From assembly GCA_963668535.1 (NCBI GenBank), contig OY764867.1, positions 1,426,001 to 1,490,000 on the forward strand: a stretch of DNA of 64,000 nt, in the 5' to 3' direction. Below the pieces are notes generated by a model that had not been told where the DNA came from, ran no database searches, and saw nothing but the letters and a program-made list of their open reading frames with translations. The stretch's first letter is position 1. Each line of letters begins with the position of its first letter. This stretch comes from F22 sp963668535. GTDB lineage: Bacteria > Bacteroidota > Bacteroidia > Bacteroidales > Bacteroidaceae. Of the stretch, positions 22,342 to 30,481 are shown one piece after another. The position numbers were made by a program, and so were the translations under genes.

Positions 22342-23106
22342 TTATAAAACTTTTAGTGAATCTTCATTGTGATCACTGAAGCTATAGTGTTTTTCGTTGG
22401 CTACGATGACATGGTCAAGTAATGTGATTTTTAAAGCATGGCAGGCCCTTGATATTATTTCAGTTACTTTTTTGTCTTCTTTACTGGGTACTGCTTGACC
22501 AGAAGGATGATTGTGGCATATTATAATGGCTGTAGCATTGCGTGTGATTGCTTCTCGCATGACTGCGTGTGTATCTACGGCTACTCCAGCTACGCCTCCT
22601 TTTCCTGCCAAATATTTGTAAAGGATACGGTTGGCACGATTGAGCAATAGTACCCAAAATTCCTCATAACAACTATCCATTAGTAAGGGTCCCATGATTT
22701 TGGCTGCATCTTCACTGCATGAAATATGTGTGAGCTGGCTACTTTGTACACGCTGCCTGTTACTAAGTTCCATGGCAGCAAGAATAGTCGTTGCTTTGGC
22801 AGGTCCTATTCCTTTAATCCTTGTGAGTTCTGAAATGGATGCGCGACCTAGTAGAAATAAATTATTTTCGTATGTGTCGAGGATGCGTCGCATCATATCT
22901 ACTGCGCTTTCGCTAGCAGTACCACTCCCAACTAAAATCGCTAGTAGTTCAGCATCACTAAGTGAGCGTGTACCTTTGGAGATTAATTTTTCTCGAGGAC
23001 GATCATCTTCGGACCAAGAGTGAATAGGGCGCGAAATGGGGGAAATATGAACTGATGATGCAGTGGATTCGTTGTCTTGTGTGTCGTTTTTTGTCGTCTT
23101 TTTCAT
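22342..23106 (-). CDS. radC: RadC family JAB/MPN domain protein
   Basis: A 254-residue protein with an N-terminal UPF0758 region (about 30-115, containing a helix-hairpin-helix-like GIGPAKATTI). The C-terminal JAB1/MPN metalloprotease-like domain (about 125-250) carries the metal site CHNHPSGQAVPSKEDKKV: two histidines, serine and aspartate. The name is historical; a DNA-repair role is unproven, and the biochemical activity of RadC proteins is not settled. It has a leading charged, low-complexity stretch of about 25 residues. It follows the glycosyltransferase gene by 11 bases and ends the minus-strand run facing the rRNA operon. Confidence 0.93.
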   Translation of the reverse strand: MKKTTKNDTQDNESTASSVHISPISRPIHSWSEDDRPREKLISKGTRSLSDAELLAILVGSGTASESAVDMMRRILDTYENNLFLLGRASISELTRIKGIGPAKATTILAAMELSNRQRVQSSQLTHISCSEDAAKIMGPLLMDSCYEEFWVLLLNRANRILYKYLAGKGGVAGVAVDTHAVMREAITRNATAIIICHNHPSGQAVPSKEDKKVTEIISRACHALKITLLDHVIVANEKHYSFSDHNEDSLKVL

Positions 23107-23117
23107 AGTCTATTGTG

Positions 23118-24113
23118 TTATTTGTAGAAGTTCTTGGAGAATGCTTCAAAGCTATCTTGCCTTAGTATGTACCTCTTCCAACATGCTAGCAAGAATCCAG
23201 TGCCATAGCCGATCAGTTGCGTGTAGGCGGCTAGAATAGCTAGTAATCCTACATGTACACTTCTAGATTGTTTGGTGGCATCTACGAATATGAGTAATGT
23301 AAATATACATAGGGGAAGCATCGTCCATGACCAAATGGTACGCATGGCAATACAAAATAACGTTCCAGCTGTAAATAGTGCTGGTAATGTATGAACTAGC
23401 TTTAGGGTGCCTGGATGAAGTATCTCTAGATTGATACGGGCAATGCCAGAATTGTGTACCTGCTTAAAAAATTGTTGAAAAGTTGATCGACGTTTATGGT
23501 AGACCCAAGCATCTGGAATGAGTTGTGTGGAGTAACCAGCTTCAAGAATCCGATAACTAAAATCGATATCTTCTCCAAAACGCATTTCCCTAAATCCCTT
23601 CAGTGTTTCGTAGACACTACGGCGTATACCCATGTTAAAACTACGAGGATGAAATTTGTCCATACCTTTGCTTTTGCTGCCACGTATGCCGCCTGTAGTA
23701 TAGAAAGAAGTCATAGCATAACTGATAGCTTTCTGTATAGGACTAAAGTCGGGATGGGCTGCATCAGGACCTCCGAAGGCATCTATGCTTTCAGTTTCAA
23801 GGGCTTCGGTAAGTGTTTGAATATAGCGTGGGGGAAGTAAGACATCTGAATCAAGAATGATTAGATAGTCACCAGTGGCATGTGCAGCACCGTAGTTGCG
23901 TGCAGCTCCAGGACCGCCATTGGATTTATTATAGTAGGCTATGGGCAAGTGGGAAGCATAGTGCTTCACCACTTGTTCACAGCTTATCTTTGAACCGTCT
24001 TCTACGATAATAATCTCATAAGGCATTACCGTCTGCTCCTGTATGCTTTGGAGCAGTTCATCTACTTCGTTGGGACGATTGTAGACTGGGACGATCAAAG
24101 AACAGGTTGGCAT
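23118..24113 (-). CDS. Family 2 glycosyltransferase, membrane-attached
   Basis: A 331-residue GT2-fold enzyme. The N-terminus CSLIVPVYNRPNEVDELL begins the nucleotide-sugar-binding fold. ILDSDVLLPP near residue 90 is the DxD-type metal site, and GEDIDFSYRIL near residue 180 carries the acceptor-side ED motif. Two to three hydrophobic segments after residue 240 suggest membrane anchoring. Members make surface polysaccharide or glycolipid; substrate unknown. It lies between efp (15 bases before) and radC (11 bases after), so the three are probably cotranscribed from the efp promoter. No other polysaccharide genes are adjacent. Confidence 0.88.
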   Translation of the reverse strand: MPTCSLIVPVYNRPNEVDELLQSIQEQTVMPYEIIIVEDGSKISCEQVVKHYASHLPIAYYNKSNGGPGAARNYGAAHATGDYLIILDSDVLLPPRYIQTLTEALETESIDAFGGPDAAHPDFSPIQKAISYAMTSFYTTGGIRGSKSKGMDKFHPRSFNMGIRRSVYETLKGFREMRFGEDIDFSYRILEAGYSTQLIPDAWVYHKRRSTFQQFFKQVHNSGIARINLEILHPGTLKLVHTLPALFTAGTLFCIAMRTIWSWTMLPLCIFTLLIFVDATKQSRSVHVGLLAILAAYTQLIGYGTGFLLACWKRYILRQDSFEAFSKNFYK

Positions 24114-24128
24114 CTCTATACGATCTGC

Positions 24129-24695
24129 TTATTTTTTGATACGGCCTTGGTAAGAACCATCACGAGTATCGATTTCGATCATTTCACCTTCTTCGATGAA
24201 TAGAGGCACACGTACTTCAGCACCTGTTTCTACAGTTGCTGGCTTCAAAGTGTTTGTTGCTGTATCACCTTTCAATCCAGGTTCTGTGTAAGTTACTAGC
24301 AATTGTACTTTTGTAGGGAGTTCTCCGTATAGAATCACGTCTTCGTTCGCATCGCGTATTACATCGATAATTCCACCTTCTTTCAAGAACTCAACACCTT
24401 TCACCATTTCTTTTGGAATTGGAGCTTGTTCGTAATCTTCTTGGTTCATGAAGATGTAATCCTCACCGTCTACATATAGAAATTGGTAAGGACGTCGTTC
24501 TACACGTACGTCTTCAAGTTTAAAACCAATTTGAAATGTACGTTCTAGTACACGACCATCAACAACGTCCTTTAATTTTGAGCGTACGAAAGTATTTCCT
24601 TTACCTGGTTTTACATGTAGGAATTCTACTACGAAGTAAAGACGACCATCTATCTTTACGCATGTGCCGTTCTTGATGTCTTCTGCTTTGATCAT
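24129..24695 (-). CDS. efp: Translation elongation factor P
   Basis: A 188-residue protein with the three-domain EF-P length and order. It binds between the P and E sites of the ribosome and relieves stalling at polyproline. The tip loop HVKPGKGNTFVRSKL places lysine 32 at the position modified in other bacteria. The C-terminal signature region (VPLFIEEGEMIEIDTRDGSYQGR) is present, read here in pieces. No EpmA/EpmB genes are nearby, so the modification state cannot be inferred. A well-formed promoter lies upstream at 24780-24811, divergent from rpmH. Confidence 0.96.
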   Translation of the reverse strand: MIKAEDIKNGTCVKIDGRLYFVVEFLHVKPGKGNTFVRSKLKDVVDGRVLERTFQIGFKLEDVRVERRPYQFLYVDGEDYIFMNQEDYEQAPIPKEMVKGVEFLKEGGIIDVIRDANEDVILYGELPTKVQLLVTYTEPGLKGDTATNTLKPATVETGAEVRVPLFIEEGEMIEIDTRDGSYQGRIKK

Positions 24696-24779
24696 AAATC
24701 TGCTATTTTAATTGATATTTTGAATCTGCCATTCAAGCATAATTATAAGGAAAGTTCTAAAAGAACCCCTATGCGAGCA

Positions 24780-24811
24780 CAAAAATAGCTCAAATCAATA
24801 AAAAACGCAAA
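24780..24811 (-). promoter_or_regulatory. Promoter of efp
   Basis: On the minus strand TTTG (24808-24811), a 20-base spacer, then TATTTTTG (24780-24787), a good -33/-7 match. It lies about 85 bases before the efp start codon. Confidence 0.7.
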
Positions 24812-24837
24812 GGAAAAGACGAAAAAAAGGCTTAATC

Positions 24838-24870
24838 GTTGGTAAATTAGAAAGAAACCCCTACTTTTGC
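24838..24870 (+). promoter_or_regulatory. Promoter of rpmH
   Basis: GTTG at 24838-24841 (one base off TTTG), a 20-base spacer, then TACTTTTGC at 24862-24870, 41 bases before the rpmH start codon. Confidence 0.75.
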
Positions 24871-24911
24871 ACACCGATTGTGTAGAATAGTAACAATAAA
24901 ATAATATAACG

Positions 24912-25070
24912 ATGAAGAGAACTTTTCAACCTTCTAACAGAAAGAGAAAAAACAAACACGGTTTCCGTGAGAGAATGGCTACTGCAAACGGACGTCGAGT
25001 ATTAGCTGCTCGTCGTGCTAAAGGTCGCAAGAAACTTTCAGTTTCAGACGAATACAACGGCCGCAAGTAA
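24912..25070 (+). CDS. rpmH: 50S ribosomal protein L34
   Basis: A 52-residue protein starting MKRTFQPSNRKRKNKHGFRE, the L34 signature, with the usual basic middle part RMATANGRRVLAARRAKGRKK. The C-terminal extension (LSVSDEYNGRK) is typical of Bacteroidales. It binds 23S rRNA in the large subunit. It is transcribed alone from the promoter at 24838-24870 and followed by a terminator at 25126-25176. rpmH often sits near the replication origin in bacteria, but dnaA, rnpA and yidC are not seen here. Confidence 0.97.
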   Translation: MKRTFQPSNRKRKNKHGFRERMATANGRRVLAARRAKGRKKLSVSDEYNGRK

Positions 25071-25125
25071 ATCTGATTATTCGATGTAATCAGCGCTCCT
25101 TGCACTAGCCTTTTTAGCGCAAGAT

Positions 25126-25176
25126 AAAAGAAAAGAAGTAGAGTTTCTTCGGAAACTACTGCTTCTTTTCTTTTTT
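25126..25176 (+). terminator. rpmH terminator
   Basis: A purine-rich arm (25126-25147) pairs, with a small internal bulge, to 25152-25170 across the stable loop TTCG, followed by six T. It is palindromic in composition, so weak action on the other strand is possible. Confidence 0.75.
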
Positions 25177-25213
25177 ATGACTATCTTTGAAGCGAATTTA
25201 GAATTTGTATATA

Positions 25214-25870
25214 ATGTCTGATAAAAAAACATCCAATAAGCCCTCAGGATCAAAAGGGTGGCGTCACGCACTAACTGTGTGGGGGCTAAACATTTTGGCA
25301 GCATGTGCTGTGTTTGCGTTGGCTTTGTATTTAACTTTTGGTTTTTTAGCTAGATATACTCGCCATGGCGAGTACATTACTGTACCTGATATTAGCCAGA
25401 TGCCTATTCTAGATGCACAACGAACTTTACAAGATAATCAGTTGAAAGCAGCTGTTATTGACTCTGTATATTCACCTGATAGTCAGCCTGGAGTTGTGAT
25501 GGATTACAGTCCAGCAGCGGGGCACAAAGTAAAACAGGGGCGTACAGTGTACATAACCATAAATAACATGAGTGTACCTGATGTTGCTGTCCCTGATGTC
25601 GCTAATAACAGTTCGGTGCGTCAAGCTGTTGCTATGTTGCGCGCTAGTGGCTTTAAATTGACTCCCCATGATAGTATACCAGGACAGCGTGATTGGGTGT
25701 TTGCTGTAAAGTTGGGTGATTCAACATTAGTGCAAAAAGCTCGTGTGCCAAAAGGAGCTACTTTAACTCTAGTGATAGGTAATGGAGAGGATATTATGAC
25801 AGTTCAAGAGGATTCTATTGCCAATAAAGTTAAAGTGGATACGGAGGCTGATGACAATAGTTGGTTCTAA
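25214..25870 (+). CDS. PASTA-domain membrane protein
   Basis: About 218 residues from the ATG at 25214; a TTG three codons upstream is less likely. A short cytoplasmic stretch and one transmembrane segment (about 20-45, LAACAVFALALYLTFGFLA) are followed by two PASTA-like repeats, about 52-118 (VPDISQMPILDAQRTL) and 120-195 (VPDVANNSSVRQAVAML). PASTA domains bind peptidoglycan fragments or beta-lactams. There is no kinase domain, so it is not a PknB-type receptor. It sits 10 bases before an RluD-type gene and is followed by ddl, suggesting an envelope-related operon. Confidence 0.9.
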   Translation: MSDKKTSNKPSGSKGWRHALTVWGLNILAACAVFALALYLTFGFLARYTRHGEYITVPDISQMPILDAQRTLQDNQLKAAVIDSVYSPDSQPGVVMDYSPAAGHKVKQGRTVYITINNMSVPDVAVPDVANNSSVRQAVAMLRASGFKLTPHDSIPGQRDWVFAVKLGDSTLVQKARVPKGATLTLVIGNGEDIMTVQEDSIANKVKVDTEADDNSWF

Positions 25871-25880
25871 TGATAATTTT

Positions 25881-27017
25881 ATGGATAAAGGAAATAAAGA
25901 GGATGCTTTTATAGAGCCGACAGTGTATTCTATAGATTCTGAAGAGGATTTTAATGATATAGATGAACTGGAGTCTTTAGATGAAATTACGCCAGAATCG
26001 ACCAGCGAAAGTGATGGACAGTTGCATGAGCACTTTCGTGTAGTAGTAGATAAGGGACAAGAATTTACTCGCGTGGATAAGTATTTAGCTGATCGTGTTG
26101 TCAATTCTTCTCGTAATCGTATACAAAAAGCGGCTGATTCAGGTATGATTATGGCCAATGGTAAGCCTGTAAAAAGCAATTATAAAGTGAAGCCACTTGA
26201 TGTGATTACTTTGATGATGGATCGTCCTCGCTATGAAAATGATATTATTCCCGAAGATATTCCGCTGGATATAGTGTATGAAGACGACCAACTTATAGTG
26301 GTCAATAAACCTGCAGGATTGGTTGTACATCCTGGTCATGGAAATTATACTGGTACGCTTGTAAATGCTATTGCGTGGCATCTTAAAGATGATCCCAATT
26401 ATGATGCTAATGACCCGAATGTGGGATTGGTTCATCGTATTGATAAAGATACATCTGGTTTGTTGCTTATAGCTAAGACAGCAGATGCAAAGACCCATTT
26501 AGGATTGCAGTTTTTCAATAAAACTACGAAACGTCGCTATCAGGCACTTGTGTGGGGAAATGTACAAGAAGATACCGGTCGTATAGAAGGTAATATTGGT
26601 AGGAACCCGCGTGATCGTATGCAGATGGCTGTCCTGGAGGAAGATCAAGGAAAACATGCTGTAACTCACTATAAAGTACTAGAACGTATTGGGTATGTTT
26701 CACTTGTCGAGTGTCGTCTTGAAACAGGACGTACCCACCAGATTAGAGTGCATATGAAGCATATTGGTCATGTCTTGTTTAATGATGCCCGATATGGTGG
26801 AGATGAAATATTAAAGGGTACGCGTTTTGCAAAATACAAGCAATTTGTTCAAAATTGCTTTGCTATATGCCCTCGTCAAGCATTGCATGCGATGACATTG
26901 GGTTTTGTTCATCCTAAAACGGGAGAGGAGATGCATTTCTTTGCCCCACTTCCAGAAGATATGACGCAACTTATTGAGAAATGGCATACCTATATAAGTA
27001 ATAGAGAGCTTGAATAA
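25881..27017 (+). CDS. RluD-type 23S rRNA pseudouridine synthase
   Basis: About 378 residues from the ATG at 25881 (MDKGNKEDAF). An upstream frame extension starting at a TTG inside the PASTA gene is rejected because it lacks family sequence. An acidic N-terminus (1-55) is followed by an S4 RNA-binding domain (about 60-120, starting TRVDKYLADRV) and the RluA-family catalytic domain. The active aspartate lies in HRIDKDTSGLLL near residue 190. RluD makes pseudouridines in helix 69 of 23S rRNA. The gene is 10 bases after the PASTA gene and 12 before ddl, clearly one operon. RluC cannot be fully excluded by eye. Confidence 0.92.
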   Translation: MDKGNKEDAFIEPTVYSIDSEEDFNDIDELESLDEITPESTSESDGQLHEHFRVVVDKGQEFTRVDKYLADRVVNSSRNRIQKAADSGMIMANGKPVKSNYKVKPLDVITLMMDRPRYENDIIPEDIPLDIVYEDDQLIVVNKPAGLVVHPGHGNYTGTLVNAIAWHLKDDPNYDANDPNVGLVHRIDKDTSGLLLIAKTADAKTHLGLQFFNKTTKRRYQALVWGNVQEDTGRIEGNIGRNPRDRMQMAVLEEDQGKHAVTHYKVLERIGYVSLVECRLETGRTHQIRVHMKHIGHVLFNDARYGGDEILKGTRFAKYKQFVQNCFAICPRQALHAMTLGFVHPKTGEEMHFFAPLPEDMTQLIEKWHTYISNRELE

Positions 27018-27029
27018 AGACTTTTAGTC

Positions 27030-28010
27030 ATGAAAAAAAGAAATATTGCGATCGTTGCAGGAGGTGATTCCTCTGAGTGTGAAGTGTCGTTACGTAGTGC
27101 AGCTGGCATTCAAAATTTTTTGGATGCAGCATATTACGAAAGCTATGTTGTTGAGATACGTGGTCGTATTTGGCAACTAGTGTCTTCTGAGGGAAAACGT
27201 TATGATATAGACAAGAATGACTTTTCAGTATTGCTACCTGAAGGACGCCTCCAATTTGATTATGCTTATATCACTATCCATGGTACGCCAGGTGAAAATG
27301 GCTTATTACAGGGATATTTTGAAATGATTGGGATTCCCTACAGCTGTTGTGGAGTATTGACTGCTGCACTAACTTTTCATAAATTTGCGTGCAATCAGTA
27401 TTTGCGTGGTTTAGGTATGCGTGTGGCTGAATCAATCAACTTACGAACTGGACAAAAGATCACTTCAGAGGAAGTTGCTGAAAAGATTGGTTTGCCATGC
27501 TTTATTAAACCAAGTGTCGGCGGTAGTAGCTTTGGTGTTACTAAGGTAAAGACTTTGTCTGATGTACAACCAGCTATAGAATTGGCTTTTTCAGAAGGGA
27601 ATGAGGTCTTGATTGAAGCTTTAATGGAGGGCACAGAGGTCACCTGTGGTTGTTACAAAACCAAAGACAATGCGTGTGTGTTTCCTGTAACTGAGGTTGT
27701 GACACAAAATGAGTTTTTTGACTACGACGCAAAATATAATGGGCAAGTAGATGAGATTACCCCTGCTCGCCTATCTGATACATTGACTACACGTGTTCAG
27801 AATTTGACTAGCGTTATTTATGATATTGTGGGTGCAAAAGGCATTATACGCATTGACTATATTATTGAGGAGGGAGAACGAATAAATCTCCTTGAGGTCA
27901 ATACAACGCCTGGCATGACACCAACTAGTTTTATACCTCAGCAAGTGGCCGCTGCTGGTCTAACGATGACTGAGGTACTAAGAGATATTATTGAAGATAG
28001 CTTTAGTTGA
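27030..28010 (+). CDS. ddl: D-alanine-D-alanine ligase
   Basis: A 326-residue ATP-grasp ligase that makes the D-Ala-D-Ala end of the peptidoglycan stem in the cytoplasm. The N-terminal AIVAGGDSSECEVSLRSA contains the family's first-substrate region. TIHGTPGENGLLQGYFE near residue 85, the ATP loop KPSVGGSSFGV near residue 157 and EVNTTPGMTPTSF near residue 292 are all conserved. Length is normal. Together with the upstream PASTA protein it gives this operon a cell-wall theme. Confidence 0.97.
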   Translation: MKKRNIAIVAGGDSSECEVSLRSAAGIQNFLDAAYYESYVVEIRGRIWQLVSSEGKRYDIDKNDFSVLLPEGRLQFDYAYITIHGTPGENGLLQGYFEMIGIPYSCCGVLTAALTFHKFACNQYLRGLGMRVAESINLRTGQKITSEEVAEKIGLPCFIKPSVGGSSFGVTKVKTLSDVQPAIELAFSEGNEVLIEALMEGTEVTCGCYKTKDNACVFPVTEVVTQNEFFDYDAKYNGQVDEITPARLSDTLTTRVQNLTSVIYDIVGAKGIIRIDYIIEEGERINLLEVNTTPGMTPTSFIPQQVAAAGLTMTEVLRDIIEDSFS

Positions 28011-28057
28011 GCGATCAATAATAGTAACCGAATAACCCCTATTAAACCTTAAGTAAT

Positions 28058-29221
28058 ATGGAGTATGATGTTCAAGAGTTCGATCCGATTCGTCCTTACC
28101 ATGACGAAGAATTGCCAGCAGTCTTTGAAGAACTGCTAGCTAACGAACAATTTCGCGCAGTGATGCGTTACATCTTGCCACACATGAGCGATGAGCAAGT
28201 AGCTAGTGCTATGCGTGCTTGTAAGACCAAATTGGACTTTCAGAAAACATTTTGTCTACCTTTCCTTCAGAATCTTGTTCAGAAGACGGCTAGTGGTTTG
28301 ACAATGGATTGTAGTGCTTTGAAGAAAGAAGATTCACATGAATATACGTATTTGTCTAATCATCGTGACATCGTTCTAGATTCAGCATTTTTGTCTGCCT
28401 TGTTGGTCGAATATGGAAAAGATACTGTGGAAATAGCCATTGGTGATAATCTTCTAATTTACCCTTGGATTAAGCAAGTTGTACGTATCAACAAATCCTT
28501 TGCTGTCGAGCGTGGTTTAACCATGCGACAAATTCTTCAATCGTCCATGCGTATGAGTCGTTATATGCATTATGTGATTAATGAGAAGAAAGGGTCTATT
28601 TGGATGGCACAGCGTGAAGGACGTAGCAAAGACTCTAGTGATCATACAGCAGATAGCATTATTAAAATGCTTGTTATGGGTGGTGAAGGTTCCATTATAG
28701 ACCGTTTGGTTGACATGCATATTGTACCGTTGGCCATATCTTTTGAATACGATCCTTGTGACTATCTCAAAGCTCTTGAGTTTCAACTTAAACGTGACAA
28801 CCCCGATTATAAAAAATCTCCAGAAGATGACTTGTTGGCCATGCAGACTGGTGTGTTGGGGCAGAAAGGGCACATACATTATCAGTTTGCTCCTTGCATA
28901 GATGATGAGCTGCATGCTTTGCCTGAGGGTATGCCTAAGAGCGAATTGTTTTCTGCTGTGGCTCAAATGATAGATAAAGGTATTCATGCCAATTATCGTT
29001 TGTATCCAGGCAATTATGTCGCTTATGATTTGTTAGAACAAACCACACAAAAGGAGGGACAATATTCTGCTAAGGATAAAGCTGTCTTTGTGGAGTATCT
29101 TGACTCTCGTTTAGCAAAGATTGATATACCTAATAAGGACGAGAGTTTCCTTCGTGAGAAATTATTGATTATGTATGCCAATCCTGTCAGAAATTATCTA
29201 AAGGCAACAGAGAATGTGTAA
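28058..29221 (+). CDS. Glycerolipid/lysophospholipid acyltransferase-like protein (LPLAT superfamily)
   Basis: A 387-residue protein of the 1-acylglycerol-phosphate acyltransferase superfamily. The acceptor motif region reads TYLSNHRDIVLDSAFL near residue 100, an HxxxxxD variant rather than the usual HxxxxD. WMAQREGRSKDSSD near residue 190 is the phosphate-binding EGR/EGTRS-like block, and IVPLAISFEYDP near residue 227 is the third block. It would acylate a glycerophosphate or another hydroxylated lipid at the inner membrane, but the substrate is unknown. No transmembrane segment is obvious. Its last 8 bases overlap the next gene, implying translational coupling. Confidence 0.8.
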   Translation: MEYDVQEFDPIRPYHDEELPAVFEELLANEQFRAVMRYILPHMSDEQVASAMRACKTKLDFQKTFCLPFLQNLVQKTASGLTMDCSALKKEDSHEYTYLSNHRDIVLDSAFLSALLVEYGKDTVEIAIGDNLLIYPWIKQVVRINKSFAVERGLTMRQILQSSMRMSRYMHYVINEKKGSIWMAQREGRSKDSSDHTADSIIKMLVMGGEGSIIDRLVDMHIVPLAISFEYDPCDYLKALEFQLKRDNPDYKKSPEDDLLAMQTGVLGQKGHIHYQFAPCIDDELHALPEGMPKSELFSAVAQMIDKGIHANYRLYPGNYVAYDLLEQTTQKEGQYSAKDKAVFVEYLDSRLAKIDIPNKDESFLREKLLIMYANPVRNYLKATENV

Positions 29222-29921
29222 ACAAGACGATTGTGTGACTATAAAATGGAGCAGTGCCAAAGGTTTAAGAATCTTTGGGCACTGCTTTATTGTTTGTATA
29301 GGATGGTGTTTAAGTACTTTGTTCGTATCTTGTAGTAGTTCCTCTGATAGTGAGTTCCCATCAGTAAAGTTGGATTTTGCTACAGCATTTAGTAACGATC
29401 CAGGCGAGATTGATCAAATGCGTTTAGATGATGGTCGTTTATTGTCTCTTGATAATCCTGTATTGGCTTCTGGCATGTCGGCGGGTGATTCTGTGCGTGT
29501 CGTTTCTTATTATGAGGTGAATGCCCAAAATCAATTGGAAATATTCTCGATGCGATTAGCTGAAACAGTGGTTCCAGTTTTAGAAACAATTGATTCTCAA
29601 AATGTACCTATAGAATTTTTTAGTGCTTCACAAGGTTTGTATCATTTGAATATTGTTCTAGGTGTACAACATACGGATGAAAATAAACAATTTCGTGTTC
29701 AAGCCGTATTTCATGCAGCCACCCCTCAAGAGCGAGCTATGCTTCATTTGTATTTGTACTATGATGTAGATGCTTATTGTACCACATATACTGAACGGGC
29801 GTATATTTCTGTGCCTATGAGAGATTATTTACAAGTCTCTAGTTCTAATTTGGGGGTGGTTTTACATTGGATGGATGTTAAAACAAATACTGTTCAAATA
29901 TTTAGTCTTAACTGGCGATAA
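29214..29921 (+). CDS. NigD-like lipoprotein
   Basis: A 235-residue lipoprotein. A long basic and hydrophobic N-terminus ends in the lipobox LFVSC (cysteine at about residue 40) followed by SSSSDSEFP. The body (60-235) is predicted beta-rich, and its layout (LDDGRLLSLDN, SVRVVSYYEV, conserved C-terminal LHWMDV) resembles the NigD family first named beside nitrogenase-like or bacteriocin genes in Bacteroidales. The function of that family is unknown. It overlaps the acyltransferase gene by 8 bases, so it ends the rpmH-side operon rather than starting the nuclease locus. Family assignment is by eye and moderate. Confidence 0.6.
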   Translation: MCKQDDCVTIKWSSAKGLRIFGHCFIVCIGWCLSTLFVSCSSSSDSEFPSVKLDFATAFSNDPGEIDQMRLDDGRLLSLDNPVLASGMSAGDSVRVVSYYEVNAQNQLEIFSMRLAETVVPVLETIDSQNVPIEFFSASQGLYHLNIVLGVQHTDENKQFRVQAVFHAATPQERAMLHLYLYYDVDAYCTTYTERAYISVPMRDYLQVSSSNLGVVLHWMDVKTNTVQIFSLNWR

Positions 29922-30054
29922 GTCTTGTATCTGTCAAGATTTCTTCTTAATTTATAGCCCCCTTTTTTATATTTTATACTCTTTTTTTTGTCAATACTGT
30001 GTTATACTGCAATGTTTTTGTAGTATTAAATTCATATTTTTTTAAAATAACTTA

Positions 30055-30087
30055 GTTGTATATAACGATCTTTTGTTGTAATTTTGC
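30055..30087 (+). promoter_or_regulatory. Promoter upstream of the small protein and lipoprotein genes
   Basis: GTTG at 30055-30058, a 20-base spacer, and TAATTTTGC at 30079-30087, the same layout as the rpmH promoter. It gives a leader of about 120 bases, AT-rich and without obvious structure. The gap 29922-30217 holds no gene. Confidence 0.7.
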
Positions 30088-30217
30088 GTAGCTATCTTGA
30101 TTTATGTACATATAAAGGCTTTGAATATTCATAAAAGTTCAGTTTAAAACCTAATATATTCAATCAATTATAGTCTACTAACTAAAAATGTAATTAAGTA
30201 AAACTGATGATTTTATT

Positions 30218-30448
30218 ATGAAAAAGAATTATGAAGCACCGCAAATGTTAACTTTTGTGGTCGCAGTTGAGGGAGAAGTGTTTGCCGGTTCAGTGGGTAT
30301 GAATTCTTTTGGTACTCCTACTAGTGTAGATACGAGTAATTTGGGTACGGGCTCTAGCTCGGCAAGTAGCTCTTTCTCTTTGCGTGATCGTGTCACACCA
30401 ACTACGCAATCGGAAAGTAATGAAATTTATGATGATTTGTTTAAGTAG
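30218..30448 (+). CDS. Small MKKxYxAP-type protein
   Basis: A 76-residue protein of unknown function. The start MKKNYEAPQMLTFVVAVEGE followed by VFAGS matches a layout I recall from many short Bacteroidales proteins (MKKxYxxP, a beta-like stretch, an E-x(4)-A/S-GS break). The remainder is serine, threonine and glycine-rich and ends in an acidic YDDLFK. There is no classic signal peptide. It has its own promoter 130 bases upstream and lies 33 bases before the large lipoprotein gene, so both are probably cotranscribed. It may be a precursor cleaved after the GS, a structural peptide or a regulator; none is shown. Confidence 0.65.
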   Translation: MKKNYEAPQMLTFVVAVEGEVFAGSVGMNSFGTPTSVDTSNLGTGSSSASSSFSLRDRVTPTTQSESNEIYDDLFK

Positions 30449-30481
30449 TCGTTGAGTGTACCTTTTTAATCAAAGAACAAG

